Origin: Staphylococcus epidermidis
Lineage (GTDB): Bacteria; Bacillota; Bacilli; Staphylococcales; Staphylococcaceae
Assembly: GCF_006742205.1 (NCBI RefSeq)
Contig: NZ_AP019721.1
Span: 2,108,001 to 2,172,000 of the forward strand
Direction: 5' to 3'
Length of the DNA stretch: 64,000 nucleotides
The notes beneath the pieces were generated by a model. The model was not told where the DNA came from and searched no databases. It saw only the letters and a list, made by a program, of their open reading frames with translations. Positions 18,602 to 29,756 of the stretch are shown here, in pieces. Within the stretch, counting starts at the first letter, position 1, and each line of letters opens with the position of its first letter. The position numbers and the translations under genes are program-made.

Positions 18602-18625
18602 TGCTTATATATTATTTTTTATTCA

Positions 18626-20665
18626 TTATGTCATACTATCTACAATTACCATTTCATCATAATTAATGGATTCTCTTAATTTTAATGCAGTACCTTCTGT
18701 TATCTCATCATTTTCAATTAGTTCTCTTAGAATACGACGTTGTTCTCTTAAAGCATTTAATTTAATTTTGGTAAGTGTATCTTCATGTCTGGAATTAAAG
18801 AAATTGTTTGGTGTTAAGTTATCTATTCTCATCAGATATCCATCGCAAATCATACCTACTTCTAGTTTATTATCAGTAGTAGCTTCTTTGGCTAAACGAC
18901 TTACGACGTTATAATGAACAAGCTTATTGATTTTACCCAATTCTAATAAGTTATCAGTAACACTAAGAGATGATGCCGAATTAATTTTTGTTTTTACACG
19001 ACGTTTCAATAGCATTCCTCTTAAACCAACAATAATTCGTCTTAATAACGAAGCTTGTTTATACACTTCTGTTCGTTCAGCGTAACGCATATAGTTTTCA
19101 AGAACACTCTCAGTAATTTCGCCATCATCAACCAATTTCTCTAGCGTTTTTGTTTCTACGTTAAATGCAATCTTTTGAAGTCGTTCTAGTTCTTTGGAGT
19201 TTTCATCTTCCTTTTCAACCGTTTTTAAAAATGTGAGTTTATCGTGGTAATCTTTAATGACGTTTCCATAACGGTAACTCGTTTCAAACGTCGATTTTTG
19301 ATTTAGGTAATCGATAACATGTTCTAAAATGTAGATTCTCGCCTCTTTAAATGACATATTACCTATCTTCACTTCAGGGCTATCAGGCGTTACTAAAGGC
19401 AGAATGACTTGTGCAATAATTAAACTTAATATTACCATTCCGGAAGCAATAAATAATAAATCATTTCGATAAGCAAATGTTTCATGATTTGCTAATAAAT
19501 ATGGCAAGGTTAAGGCGATTGCGAGTGAAATGGTTCCATGTACACCACATAGAGTCATGATTAGTGCATATAAGCTACGCTTAGGTTTACTCTCAGTAAC
19601 TTTATCTTCATCATTTTTAGAAATCATTTTTTGGAATGGACTGACAGATAAATAGAAATAAGGATAAAGTACATATACCCACACAAATCTAAAGAGATAC
19701 ACCGCAAGAGCGACTAGCAATGTGATGACGATTAAGAATAATAAATTATGCGGTTCAGTTTTAATAATTTTCACTATTACCTCAGGTACTAAAAAACCTA
19801 AGATTGAAAACACAAAACCATTTAAAACGTAGCCTAAAATACTCCATGTGTGATTATAGCTCATCTGTAATTGTGTTCTCGTTTGAGCTATACGGTCACG
19901 TTCAAATCCATGCACGAGTCCCGCAACTACTGCTGCAATAATCCCTGATGCATGGAATAATTCAGCAATCAAATAAGTGACAAACGGCGTCAGCAATTGT
20001 ATAAATGTAAACATGTTAATGTTCTCAATGCCACGTCTCATTAATGTTAAACGAAATCTCACTAAAGCCATGCCTATAATTAGACCAACAATAGCACCTC
20101 CAATAGAGGCAATCAAAAATTGTTGAATCGCATCAAAAATGGAAAAAGTTCCAGTAATCAATACACCTACGGCAATTTTAAATGAAATGATACCTGCAGC
20201 ATCATTAAGTAAAGATTCACCTTCAAGAATGGTCATTGAACCTTTTGGTAAAACCTTACCTTTCGTGATTGCTTGTACCGCAACAGCGTCTGTAGGACAA
20301 AGTATAGCCGCAATTGCGAAAGCAGCACCTATAGGTAATTCAGGCCAAATCCAATGAATAAACAATCCTACGCCTATAACGGTAGTTATGACAAGACCTA
20401 GAGCCATCATCATAACAGGTTTGATATACTTCCTTAAATGTACTCTTGAAACATTAACACCCTCAACGAATAGTAGTGGTGCAATCAATGTAACCATAAA
20501 TAATTCAGAATCAAAATTGAATTCAACTGGAATGGGAGTGAGGTATAAAATCATCCCAAGGAAAATTTGGATAAATGCAAGAGGTACTTTAGGTATGAAA
20601 GTATGTACAAAGGAGCTCACAATAACTAGTGCGACAAATATGAGTAGAGTTTCAAATATCTCCAC
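18626..20665 (-). CDS. Na+/H+ antiporter, CPA1/NhaP family
   Basis: A 679-residue protein with about twelve transmembrane helices in the first ~430 residues and a long cytosolic C-terminal region (~240 residues, charged and helical). Ion-binding motifs of CPA1 antiporters are visible: LCPTDAVAVQAI near residue 120 and LEGESLLNDAAGI near 145 (the ND pair). It should exchange Na+ or K+ for protons for pH and salt homeostasis. The start is a GTG at 20665 preceded by AGAGGTGAAAGT. It stands alone, tail-to-tail with the sit/RsaC transcript and upstream of the mnh2 terminator. Confidence 0.9.
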   Translation of the reverse strand: MEIFETLLIFVALVIVSSFVHTFIPKVPLAFIQIFLGMILYLTPIPVEFNFDSELFMVTLIAPLLFVEGVNVSRVHLRKYIKPVMMMALGLVITTVIGVGLFIHWIWPELPIGAAFAIAAILCPTDAVAVQAITKGKVLPKGSMTILEGESLLNDAAGIISFKIAVGVLITGTFSIFDAIQQFLIASIGGAIVGLIIGMALVRFRLTLMRRGIENINMFTFIQLLTPFVTYLIAELFHASGIIAAVVAGLVHGFERDRIAQTRTQLQMSYNHTWSILGYVLNGFVFSILGFLVPEVIVKIIKTEPHNLLFLIVITLLVALAVYLFRFVWVYVLYPYFYLSVSPFQKMISKNDEDKVTESKPKRSLYALIMTLCGVHGTISLAIALTLPYLLANHETFAYRNDLLFIASGMVILSLIIAQVILPLVTPDSPEVKIGNMSFKEARIYILEHVIDYLNQKSTFETSYRYGNVIKDYHDKLTFLKTVEKEDENSKELERLQKIAFNVETKTLEKLVDDGEITESVLENYMRYAERTEVYKQASLLRRIIVGLRGMLLKRRVKTKINSASSLSVTDNLLELGKINKLVHYNVVSRLAKEATTDNKLEVGMICDGYLMRIDNLTPNNFFNSRHEDTLTKIKLNALREQRRILRELIENDEITEGTALKLRESINYDEMVIVDSMT

Positions 20666-21053
20666 ACTTTCACCTCTTTATTAATTTTTAATTGCAAATT
20701 TAGTCATCAAAACAATAAAAAGTTGCAAGGTTATCTACTGCAACACTGAAGAAGTGAAATAATAACAATAGAGTCATTCCTGTAAGGACATAACTATTAA
20801 CACTCAATCATGCCACAAATATACTATTCAAAACTCAATTATTTTCTTTATCAGTGAAATCAAACATGAACATTTAAATTAACTTATGAAGCTCGCTTCT
20901 TCGAACGAGAAAATGCTTATGTGTAATTTCATTGAAAAAATTAGTGACAACTGTCATTCACAATTATTCTTGTTTACAATTTTATCATTTATTAACCAGA
21001 TTCTTAAATAAATAGCTTTTATATCATTAATATCTTCACCTCAGATATACAAA
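20666..21053. other. Intergenic region upstream of nhaP
   Basis: 388 bp with no open frame. A small hairpin (GTTGCA/TGCAAC near 20722-20745) was noticed. The region should hold the nhaP promoter. Confidence 0.4.
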
Positions 21054-21099
21054 AAACTACTAGCATATAAAAGATATATCTTTTATATGCTAGTAGTTT
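21054..21099 (-). terminator. 46-bp perfect palindrome terminating mnh2
   Basis: Both arms are 23 bp without mismatch, centred between 21076 and 21077. It starts 15 bp beyond the mnhG2 stop. It would form a very stable hairpin in RNA with T on the 3' side and can act in both directions. Confidence 0.8.
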
Positions 21100-21113
21100 A
21101 AAAGCTTAAACAA

Positions 21114-21578
21114 TCAATCGTCCATTTTATTAATATATTCTTTTTCTTTATAGTATAATTTTTCTCGTCTTTCTTCTCGTAGTTTTGCACGTTTTTTTAA
21201 TTCTTCTGGCGTATTAAACTCTTTTTGGCTTAATAAGATAGTAGATTGTCTAGATGCATCGTCTTTCCTGTACATATATGCACCATTACGGTAGGCCGCT
21301 CTACTTATCAAATGCATTCCAACCGGAGATGTAAGATTGATAAAAACTAGTGATAATAATAATCTGACACTGAAAAAACCTGAATTCACAATAAAATAGA
21401 TCAGTACACCAACTACAGTTAGTAATACTGACAATGTAGAACTTTTCGTTGAGGCGTGACTTCTTAGAAAGACATCTTGAAATTTTACAATCCCTATTGC
21501 ACTAATTAATGCAATAATACTTCCTAAGAAAATAAGTATCGAAGCAATAAGACTAACGATGTCTTTTATGATTTCCAT
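21114..21578 (-). CDS. mnhG2: Mnh2 cation/proton antiporter subunit G
   Basis: This 154-residue subunit of the seven-component Mrp-type antiporter has three transmembrane helices; family hallmarks are [14 protein letters not shown] and [20 protein letters not shown] choose the ATG at 21578 ([10 protein letters not shown]) over the longest frame because it gives the family N-terminus and has AAGGA upstream. The start lies inside the mnhF2 frame (26-bp overlap), normal for this operon. The C-terminal ~45 residues are charged and cytosolic and longer than in Mnh1-type proteins. Confidence 0.92.
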   Translation of the reverse strand: MEIIKDIVSLIASILIFLGSIIALISAIGIVKFQDVFLRSHASTKSSTLSVLLTVVGVLIYFIVNSGFFSVRLLLSLVFINLTSPVGMHLISRAAYRNGAYMYRKDDASRQSTILLSQKEFNTPEELKKRAKLREERREKLYYKEKEYINKMDD

Positions 21579-21855
21579 TGAAGACACGTCCTTCCCCGAT
21601 GAATCTTGAAATTGAGACCGAACTGACAAACGAAATAATTGCAATTAACATGATTGAATCTAAATAAGACACTGAGTTAAAAATAACGCTCATCACACCA
21701 ACAATAGACATAACAACAGCACTCGAGGCATCAAATGATACAACTCTATCAGCAGTAGTGGGACCTTTAATTAATCTGACTAGACAAACAAGTAGTGCCA
21801 TACCAAAAATCACTAATGCACTTATAATAAATATTTGAGTGAACATTTCAATCAT
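21553..21855 (-). CDS. mnhF2: Mnh2 antiporter subunit F
   Basis: 100-residue, three-helix subunit of the Mrp-type complex. The conserved motif [16 protein letters not shown] lies near residue 30. ATG overlaps the mnhE2 stop (ATGA), with GGAGGTGACACG upstream, so it is coupled to mnhE2. Confidence 0.93.
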   Translation of the reverse strand: MIEMFTQIFIISALVIFGMALLVCLVRLIKGPTTADRVVSFDASSAVVMSIVGVMSVIFNSVSYLDSIMLIAIISFVSSVSISRFIGEGRVFNGNHKRHR

Positions 21856-22334
21856 CGTGTCACCTCCAAAATTAAATCCTCATACTGCTTAATACTTTTT
21901 AGAAGATTTTCTTTATCTTTTTCTGACACATCAATACTGTGAATAAAAAATTTATTAGTATTTTTAGAAATTCGAATAACTGTCGATCCTGGAGTAATAA
22001 TAATTAAAATCGTTAAAAAAGTAATAGCCCAATTACTTTTTAATGAAGTTTCATATGTGAGTAAACCTGGATTAACTTCATTCGTCTTAAATAAGATGTA
22101 ATTTATGGTACTTATACTAGAAGTAATAAGCTGGTATAGGTATACAGCTAAAAATTTAATAGCCACCCATATCTTTTTCAAATAAAATTCTTCACCAAAA
22201 AAGCGATGCAGAATATAAATCACAATTAAACCAATTAAAAATCCAGCAAAGAAGGTTGTAAATTTAAATTCATCTTCATCTTGAAAGAGTACCCAAAGGA
22301 ACGCGATAACAATATTTAATACAACTTGCTTCAC
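21852..22334 (-). CDS. mnhE2: Mnh2 antiporter subunit E
   Basis: A 160-residue membrane subunit. N-terminal helices are followed by the family motif TPGSTVIRI and a soluble C-terminus carrying FFIHSIDVS. Starts at a GTG overlapping the mnhD2 stop (GTGA), with GGAGGTTAATC upstream. Confidence 0.92.
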   Translation of the reverse strand: MKQVVLNIVIAFLWVLFQDEDEFKFTTFFAGFLIGLIVIYILHRFFGEEFYLKKIWVAIKFLAVYLYQLITSSISTINYILFKTNEVNPGLLTYETSLKSNWAITFLTILIIITPGSTVIRISKNTNKFFIHSIDVSEKDKENLLKSIKQYEDLILEVTR

Positions 22335-23833
22335 TTATGATTAACCTCCTTCAAATGTGTATTTACATTCTTTTGAAAGACATCTTCTTTCATATTAAGA
22401 TTTGTTGCATCCTCTGTTACTTTCAGAACAACAGGGGCTGCAATACCCATCGCTAATACCACTACAACTAAAACACTAAGTAAACCTTTACGATAAATAG
22501 GTAGTGGTCTAAATTGTACTTGTTCTCCGTCAGCATCACCAAAATACATTATAAACATCACTCTAAAAAGACTATACATAGCAATTAAACTTGTCACAAT
22601 CATAAGTGCTAAACCAATATAATTACCATTTGTAATAGCCCCTTGGAATATTAAGACTTTACCCGGAAAGCCACTAAAAGGAGGTACGCCACCTATAGCA
22701 AAAATTACCACGACAAATGCAACACCAAAGAATGGTTCTCTTTTTGCCAGTCCACTTAAATACTGATAATTTCGATAGCCTGACATATAAACAAGACTAC
22801 CAATTACAAAAAACAATAATGTCTTAACGATAATATCATTCGCTAAATAGAAGATAGCACCATTTACACCTGATATAGTATGAGAACCTAAACCTAAAAT
22901 AATGAATCCAATAGACAAAATAACTTGATAAGCCGCAATTTTCTTAATATCTTTGTAAGCGATGACACCAAATGCACCGATAATCATTGTGATACAAGCC
23001 ATAAACACGAGCAATGTATGCGTGACGCTTGGATGATGGTCGAATAGTAAAGTAAAAAAACGAATAAGCGCATAAGCTCCAACTTTTGTCATCAATGCTG
23101 CAAATAACGCGGCAAGTTCCGTATTAAGCACTGCATATGCTTTAGGTAACCACATGAAAATCACTAGTGCTGCCTTTGAACTAAAAGCAACTAGAAATAC
23201 TAAAGATATCATCGTTATTGTTTGGTTATTTTCCATATGATTCAATCGCATCGCTAAATGTGAGAAATTAAGTGTTCCGACTGTCTTATATAACATGCCA
23301 ATTCCTAATAAAAGCAACCACGAACCTAAAATATTCAGAACAACATATACTATCGCTGCACGTAATTGTTCAACAGATTGTCCTAATGTAACAAGTACAA
23401 ACGAAGCAAGAAGCATAATTTCAAACATCACGTATAGGTTAAATAAATCAGAAGTTAAAAACGAACCAATAACACCTACTGTTAATAAAAGAATAAATGT
23501 AGGAAGGTGAAATCGATTGACTCGCTTCTCCCCTCTACCAAAGCCGTATGCCATTATTAGCGTAACAACAAAAGATGATACTGACACCATAAGCAGACTC
23601 AGTGAATCACCTAGAAATTGAATGCCGAAAGGTGCTTTCCATCCCCCAAAATCAAGTGTTATCGGTTTATGATTAACGACATAAATAAGTAAAGCAATTG
23701 AAATCATTGTATTAACAATCATAGTTGTAATGGATAGGATTTTCGAAATACGATTTTTATTTTTAGTGAAGACTAAAATTAAAGCACATACAAAAGGCAA
23801 CAACATAGGCAATATTATTAAATTACTCATCAT
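22331..23833 (-). CDS. mnhD2: Mnh2 antiporter subunit D
   Basis: A ~500-residue NuoM/N-like proton channel subunit with about fourteen helices. The conserved channel region includes [20 protein letters not shown] and the lysine/glutamate positions of the Complex I antiporter fold (FEIMLLASF with a membrane Glu). Several ATG/GTG codons lie at the start; the ATG at 23833 gives the best spacing to GAAAGG and matches the family N-terminus. It overlaps mnhC2 by 11 bp. Confidence 0.92.
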   Translation of the reverse strand: MMSNLIILPMLLPFVCALILVFTKNKNRISKILSITTMIVNTMISIALLIYVVNHKPITLDFGGWKAPFGIQFLGDSLSLLMVSVSSFVVTLIMAYGFGRGEKRVNRFHLPTFILLLTVGVIGSFLTSDLFNLYVMFEIMLLASFVLVTLGQSVEQLRAAIVYVVLNILGSWLLLLGIGMLYKTVGTLNFSHLAMRLNHMENNQTITMISLVFLVAFSSKAALVIFMWLPKAYAVLNTELAALFAALMTKVGAYALIRFFTLLFDHHPSVTHTLLVFMACITMIIGAFGVIAYKDIKKIAAYQVILSIGFIILGLGSHTISGVNGAIFYLANDIIVKTLLFFVIGSLVYMSGYRNYQYLSGLAKREPFFGVAFVVVIFAIGGVPPFSGFPGKVLIFQGAITNGNYIGLALMIVTSLIAMYSLFRVMFIMYFGDADGEQVQFRPLPIYRKGLLSVLVVVVLAMGIAAPVVLKVTEDATNLNMKEDVFQKNVNTHLKEVNHK

Positions 23834-24167
23834 CTTCATCACCTTTCAATGCACTTATTTCATCCTCTTTAGTTACTCTGTAAGTTCTATATATTAACAC
23901 CAATAAAAACGCAGTCATACCAAATCCAATCACAATAGCTGTTAAAACGATAGCTTGTAATAAAGGATCAACAAAGTTTTGAGCATGACCTTGAATTAGC
24001 GGTTCAGACATATGAGGTCCATATTTCCCCATACTCATAATAATTAAATTACCGGCGTGTGTATAAATAGAAATACCAATAACAATACGAATTAAATTAA
24101 TAGATAAAATCATATAAGTTCCAATAAACACTAAAAATCCTATCACAAGGAGTAATATTAAATTCAT
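23823..24167 (-). CDS. mnhC2: Mnh2 antiporter subunit C
   Basis: A 114-residue NuoK-like subunit with three helices and the conserved segment [20 protein letters not shown]. Overlaps mnhB2 by four bases. AGTGGGGGTAG upstream serves as ribosome site. Confidence 0.93.
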   Translation of the reverse strand: MNLILLLVIGFLVFIGTYMILSINLIRIVIGISIYTHAGNLIIMSMGKYGPHMSEPLIQGHAQNFVDPLLQAIVLTAIVIGFGMTAFLLVLIYRTYRVTKEDEISALKGDEDDE

Positions 24168-24589
24168 GATCTACCCCCACTTATAGATAGCATAACTGTA
24201 ACAATCACACCTACTACTGTTAATAAGATGCCAAGCTCAAATAAAGTCACAGTAGTAACATGAACATGTCCTAGTAATGGAAATGTTACATTTGCTTCAG
24301 TTTGATATAAAAATGGCTTCCCAAAAAACATAGGCACTGATGCAGTTGCAACAGATATGAGTGAACCTATAATCATTAATTTTTTAAAATCAATAGGCAA
24401 GCTTTTCAACACTTCATTTACATCAAAGGCAAGAAACATTAAGATAAATGCCGAGCTAAAAATCAAGCCACCAATAAAGCCACCACCTGGATTATTATGG
24501 CCAGCAAAAAATACATAAAATCCAAATGTTAACAAAATAAACACTACAATTTTTGTAACTGATTTAAGTACTACATCATTCTCTTTCAT
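24164..24589 (-). CDS. mnhB2: Mnh2 antiporter subunit B
   Basis: 141-residue membrane subunit. The motif [20 protein letters not shown] near residue 25 is characteristic of MrpB/MnhB. It overlaps the end of mnhA2 by 14 bp and is preceded by GGAGGGGGCAAG. Confidence 0.93.
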
Positions 24590-26978
24590 CTTGCCCCCTC
24601 CTATCTTTGTAATTAAGTAACGTATAAATACCTAATCCAGCTATGATTAACACTAGTCCTTCAAACATAGTATCTAAAGCTCTGAAGTCACCTAGTATAG
24701 CATTGACAATATTTTTTCCACCTGTAAGTTCATATGCATCTTCATAAAATTTAGCAATTGAAGGCATACCATCTGCTTGTTGAGCAACAAAAATAAGTGA
24801 TACCACCGTCAATGCCATAACAAGTGACACAATGATTTTGAAGGTCTCTTTTTTTAAATTTGCCTTAACTCGAGGGATGTTAGGTAGTCTCGAAAAACTA
24901 ACAATAAATAAGATTGTCGTAATAGTTTCAACAACTAACTGTGTTAAAGCTAAATCTGGAGCTTTCATTGCAATAAAATATAATGTAACTGCGAATCCAA
25001 TCATTCCATTCAATACCACCATCGTTAGTCGTTGACGAATAAAGATTAATGAAATGCCGATAATCAATGTTACAACTGATAAGATAACTTCCAACGGTCC
25101 GAAAGAACTAATATGAAGCTGATGTACATGAGGAAAACCCACAGTCAAATATCCATAAACTACAATAGCTACAAAAATAAATAATGTAATCATGATGTAA
25201 TAATTCAATTTATTATTCATCAATGCACGTATACCACGGGCTGAGTATAATTCAAATTCTCTATAAATTTTCCGATAGCCATCTGTAATCGAAGCACTTT
25301 TGATTATTTGATGCGTAACCTCTTTCCAATTCACAACTAGAGCTAAAATAAGTCCAATAATAATAACAACTATACTTAAAATTAATGGAAGATTCACACC
25401 ATGCCACTGAGAAATATGTGGCACAAATGCATCAACCTCCGCACCTATCCCAGATACAGATCTGGTTGCGGGCAAAATAACAAAGTTGCCAAAAACGTTT
25501 GGAACAAAGAAGATAACTGGAATGAGTAACATTAAAATCACAGCTGGTAAACTAAATAGCCATGGTTCATGTATTTGTTTACGTTTAAATTTTTCTATAT
25601 TGTAATTTCCCCAGAATGTTTCTTTTATCATGTAAAGTGCATAAGTAAAAGTCAATATACTCGCGATGACACCTATTGAAATAATCACAAACGTTAATAC
25701 GAAGCCATATTGATCAAGTTCGTTTGCTTTAGTTAACGAATCTAAAAACATTTCCTTACTTAAAAAGCCATTTAAAAAAGGAACACCTGCCATAGATAAT
25801 GCAGCGAGCAACATGACAATATGCATTTTAGGGAAGACTTTACGCATACCATTTAGCAAACGAATATCACGTGTTCCGGACTCGTGATCAATGATACCAA
25901 CGCCCATAAATAATGCACATTTAAAAACCGCATGATTCATTAAATGGAATAAGCCAGCAAATAAAACTAAAATATAAAACTTAGACAATTCATCTGATGT
26001 GTGCTGAGCATAACCGCCACCTAGACCTACCATTGTCATAATCATACCTAATTGACTTATTGTAGAATAAGCGAGTATACCTTTTAAGTCGTATTGTCGT
26101 AAAGCAGTTAAAGATCCAAATAACATAGTTATTAGACCAACAAATGTCACTGTATAAATATAAACATTACTAAGTCCCAATAAAGGTGTAAATCTAAATA
26201 GTAAAAAGATTCCAGCCTTTACCATTGTTGCCGAATGAAGATAAGCACTTACTGGTGTAGGTGCTGCCATGGCCTTTGGTAACCAAATATGAAACGGAAA
26301 TTGTGCAGATTTGGTAAAAGCACCTAATAATAGCATCAAAATCATTGGTATAAATAAAGGATGTCGTGAAATTGCATTGCGTTGATTAAGGATATCAGTA
26401 ATTGTGTTTGTTCCTGTAATGATATATAAAATGATAAATCCTGTTAATAACGCTAGCCCACCAAACACTGTAATCATGAAAGATTGAATGGCGCCTAATT
26501 GACTTTCACCATTATTGTACCAATAGGATATAAGCAAGAATGAGGAAATACTTGTGAGTTCCCAAAATACATACATTAAGATGGTATTATTAGCTATTAC
26601 AATGCCAATCATACTGAACATAAATAATAGTAAATAGATGAAAAATCTAGGAAGATTGTCCGTACTGTGGGATAAATATTGCGTAGCATAAAAAAATACA
26701 CCCACACCTATTAGCGAAATAATTAAGCCGAACATTAAACTTAAACCATCTAATCTTAAATCTAAATTAATATCAATTGAAGGCATCCATGGTAATCGAA
26801 CAGCAATAAACTTATTTCGAATCACATCTGGTATTTTCATAATAAAATATGTAGATGTCACAATAGGAGCTATTAATGCAACATAGCCCGCAACCTTTCT
26901 TAGTTGACGATGACTCAGAGTGAATAAAACTATGAGCATGACTAATAAATTAGTCGCCATAAGATATACTAAACTCAT
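24576..26978 (-). CDS. mnhA2: Mnh2 antiporter subunit A
   Basis: The 800-residue large subunit, with a NuoL-like proton-translocating core of about 15-16 helices and a C-terminal MrpB-like extension. Hallmarks: [17 protein letters not shown] (channel Glu), [20 protein letters not shown], and the C-terminal [18 protein letters not shown]. It begins the seven-gene operon A-B-C-D-E-F-G, with strong AGGAGGGG upstream of the ATG. The second (Mnh2) type of this complex contributes to K+/Na+ and pH tolerance in staphylococci. Assignment to Mnh2 rather than Mnh1 is from neighbours (nhaP, sit, sarA) and the subunit lengths. Confidence 0.93.
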
Positions 26979-27687
26979 TTAACCCCTCCTTTTCTTTTTA
27001 CATTTATATTAAGTGTAATCATTTATTAAGTGTAATCATTGTATGGCGATTTGAAACATATCGTATTTCAATAAATCTCAATATTTCTTAAGTTATCTGA
27101 TATCCAAAATATTGTTGAATGATAGAAATTAATATTCCCGATTGAAAGAGAAGATAATCAAATGTTTTTCTTAAATTAGTTAAACTAACAGGTTTTAATC
27201 CTTATTATGGTGCAACACGATTTATGATTTGATATTGCTAGTTGATTTGAATGAGTTTATTGAGCATACATAGATTCAAGCACTGTCGCTTTTTTTCTGA
27301 ATTGGCATATCACAAAAAGGTAACTATTCTTATTTATATCCAAAAGGGAATAGAACTTTATTTTATATAAGATAGAATCCATGAGGCTATAATTTTTCAA
27401 TCATCGATAAACTTAAACTAATTCATTCTCATATTGGGAGATCTTAATATTTTAATTCATATATAAATAGTAATTTTAGACACTGATCAATCTTTTAAGT
27501 TGGTTATTTTAAATATCAGGTTCCAATTTTTTCTTTTACAACTTAACAATTCTACTTACCTCATATACCTTCTAAAACAGGTTTCATAATTAATGATAAA
27601 TGACGTTTGTATCACATCAAAGGCATTTGCCTATATTTTTCAAAAAATGTGTCCTTTTTTTTCAATCTATTTCGATATATATAGTGA
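26979..27687. other. Large intergenic region upstream of mnh2
   Basis: About 700 bp separating mnhA2 from the divergent small-protein pair. AT-rich. No intact open frame. A short stretch (~27164-27233, plus strand) reads in one frame as VFLKLVKLTGFNPYYGATRFMI and then breaks, which may be a remnant, but I cannot assign it. Confidence 0.4.
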
Positions 27688-27701
27688 AAGGAGGTTTTAT
27701 T

Positions 27702-27908
27702 ATGAATGAAGTCAATCAAGTGACGATTATCTTTACTCAAATCAAACATAATTCTGAAGGTAAAGTAGTCGAACATAAGCGTCGTTTTTCTAACATTAAT
27801 CCGCTTGTTTCTAATGATCAAATCAAATCTTTTCGTTCCATCATTGAACGTATCAGTGGCGAAGAGTATGACAAAGTCGAGATCGTTAAAACAGAATCTT
27901 TAATTTAA
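27702..27908 (+). CDS. DUF1659 small protein
   Basis: A 68-residue protein beginning MNEVNQVTIIFTQI, preceded by AAAGGAGG at 27687-27694, so the longer frame starting at 27600 is not the real one. The pattern (short beta-strand, charged turn, FSNINPLVSNDQI, then a helix) is that of the DUF1659 family, found in Firmicutes directly before DUF2922 proteins as here. No signal peptide. Function unknown. Confidence 0.75.
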   Translation: MNEVNQVTIIFTQIKHNSEGKVVEHKRRFSNINPLVSNDQIKSFRSIIERISGEEYDKVEIVKTESLI

Positions 27909-27923
27909 GGAGGATACATCAGT

Positions 27924-28148
27924 ATGTCAAAAACTTTGGAACTCGTATTTAAATCAAATCTTAATAAACCCGTCAAATTACTATTACCCGATTTTAACGC
28001 TATTACTACAGAACAATTAATTAAAGAAAGTATGAACCAACTTTTAGAATTAGACATTTTAAGATTTAGTTTGGGAAAGCCTGTCAAAATTTATGCTGCA
28101 CAACTTATTGATAAAAGGACAACTGTTATATTTGAAGATAAAAATTAA
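27924..28148 (+). CDS. DUF2922 small protein
   Basis: A 74-residue protein (MSKTLELVFKSNLNKPVKLL...) of the DUF2922 family: two strands, a helical LIKESMNQLLELDIL segment, then closing strands. It begins 15 bp after the DUF1659 gene with AAGGAGG upstream, and a terminator follows at 28283. The two small proteins form a conserved pair and probably act together; the role is unknown. Confidence 0.78.
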   Translation: MSKTLELVFKSNLNKPVKLLLPDFNAITTEQLIKESMNQLLELDILRFSLGKPVKIYAAQLIDKRTTVIFEDKN

Positions 28149-28282
28149 TTCATAAAACATTATTTTTGACGCTTTATTTAAAGTACTAAAATCATAAAAA
28201 AGACTTATCGAAGAACAAATTTTTTAAAATTGTTCAAGTCTAAAAAAGAACTTAATTTACATTGTTCTTTTATTAATATGAA

Positions 28283-28319
28283 GTGAGATATCAAATTCAA
28301 AATGATGTCTCGCTTTTTT
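28283..28319 (+). terminator. Terminator after the DUF1659-DUF2922 pair
   Basis: GTGAGATATC/GATGTCTCGC (10 pairs, two G-U) followed by seven T. A weaker hairpin (AAAGAAC/GTTCTTT) precedes it around 28244-28270. The rest of 28149-28501 holds only the next promoter. Confidence 0.8.
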
Positions 28320-28501
28320 TAATTCTAAAACTTGTTTAATGTGCATTTTATTATAATGATTCATCAAAATAGTATCGGCTGTATGACACCTCGGAACATT
28401 CACAACTTATTTCTATACTTTGCTTATGGCTCAATCATTTTAGAAACATGATTATGAATGGTATGATAATCATATTAAATTGAGAAAGTTGGTTTTTATC
28501 A

Positions 28502-29431
28502 TTGTTTTTTCTATATCTTTTAGGAATTTTTGTTGGCATGTTACTTCCTATTCAAACTTCAATCAACTCAAGGCTAAGCCAATTTACCCGTTCATCTTTT
28601 TATGCTTCAACCATATCTTTTGCTGTCGGAACAATATGCTTACTTGTGCTTAATATCATTATTCATCCACAAGTATTAACACCAGAATTCTTTTCTAAGC
28701 AAACACTTAACTATACTTGGGTCCTAGGAGGACTATTAGGTGTTATCTATTTAACTGGAAACTTATTATTATTACCAAGATTAGGCGCAGCACTTACTGT
28801 TGTTATTACGGTTACAGGGCAAATTATTATGGGTGTAATCATTGATACATTTGGATTATTGGGCGCCCATCAACAATCTTTTACATTATTTAAAGGTGTT
28901 GGAATTATATTTTTAATTACTGGAATTATATTTATGAATTATGTTCGTAGACATCCTGTTAATAGACATAAGAATACACCAATAGTATTCTGGTTGCTTA
29001 TTGGATTCGTATTTGGTTTCGCTCCGCCAATCCAAACAACAATCAACAGCACACTGGCTCAACACACACACTCATCCATATTTGCTTCACTCATATCATT
29101 TAGCGTTGGTACAATAGCGTTATTTATATTAACATTAGTATTTAATCGTAGTCTGAAAATATCATCTACTCATAAAACACTAGGTAAGATTAAATCTATT
29201 TATTTTATTGGAGGGATACTAGGAATGGCATTCGTAACATCTAATATTATTTTAATGCCTTTCTTAGGAGCAGCTTTAACTACTATAATTGCTATGATGG
29301 GCCAAATGATTATGGGTATTATTATCGATCATTTCGGTTTGTTGGGTTCACCTAAAAACAAAATAACATCACGTAAGTTAGGTGGATTATTATGTATAGC
29401 TATAGGTATTATTTTATTACGATTATTTTAA
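28502..29431 (+). CDS. YdcZ/DUF606-type DMT transporter (tandem repeat)
   Basis: 309 residues forming ten hydrophobic helices in two homologous halves. The signature recurs: GMLLPIQTSINSRLSQ at residue ~12 and FAPPIQTTINSTLAQ at ~170; GAALTVVITVTGQIIMGVI and GAALTTIIAMMGQMIMGII also repeat. The family belongs to the drug/metabolite transporter superfamily; substrate unknown. The start appears to be a TTG at 28502; an internal ATG at 28538 would cut the first helix. Single-gene unit ending in a very strong terminator. Confidence 0.8.
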   Translation: MFFLYLLGIFVGMLLPIQTSINSRLSQFTRSSFYASTISFAVGTICLLVLNIIIHPQVLTPEFFSKQTLNYTWVLGGLLGVIYLTGNLLLLPRLGAALTVVITVTGQIIMGVIIDTFGLLGAHQQSFTLFKGVGIIFLITGIIFMNYVRRHPVNRHKNTPIVFWLLIGFVFGFAPPIQTTINSTLAQHTHSSIFASLISFSVGTIALFILTLVFNRSLKISSTHKTLGKIKSIYFIGGILGMAFVTSNIILMPFLGAALTTIIAMMGQMIMGIIIDHFGLLGSPKNKITSRKLGGLLCIAIGIILLRLF

Positions 29432-29505
29432 ATTCCTTATTCTGAATAAAAATTATCCGCTTATATTAATGTAGATTCCTCATACAAATAAATGTCTATT
29501 TCGAA

Positions 29506-29541
29506 CTGCCAACAAAGATTTTGTCTTTGTTGGCAGTTTTT
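29506..29541 (+). terminator. Strong terminator after the YdcZ-type gene
   Basis: Perfect 13-bp arms CTGCCAACAAAGA/TCTTTGTTGGCAG with a 5-nt loop and TTTTT. The remainder of 29432-29756 is promoter space for the next gene. Confidence 0.93.
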
Positions 29542-29756
29542 ATGAGTGATTCTTCTTATAGTAACATTTATGTAGAATCATATATTTTAAAATTAAAGAT
29601 AGCCTTCTATTTTTCAATTTATTAAATTGATTTACTTTATTTTTTGAAATAAAACAATATACAAACCAAAAGTAATGCTTATTTTAAAATTAATATATTT
29701 TCATTTAAAATAATAGTGTATAATAACCTCACAATAATATTATGAGGTGAACATCC

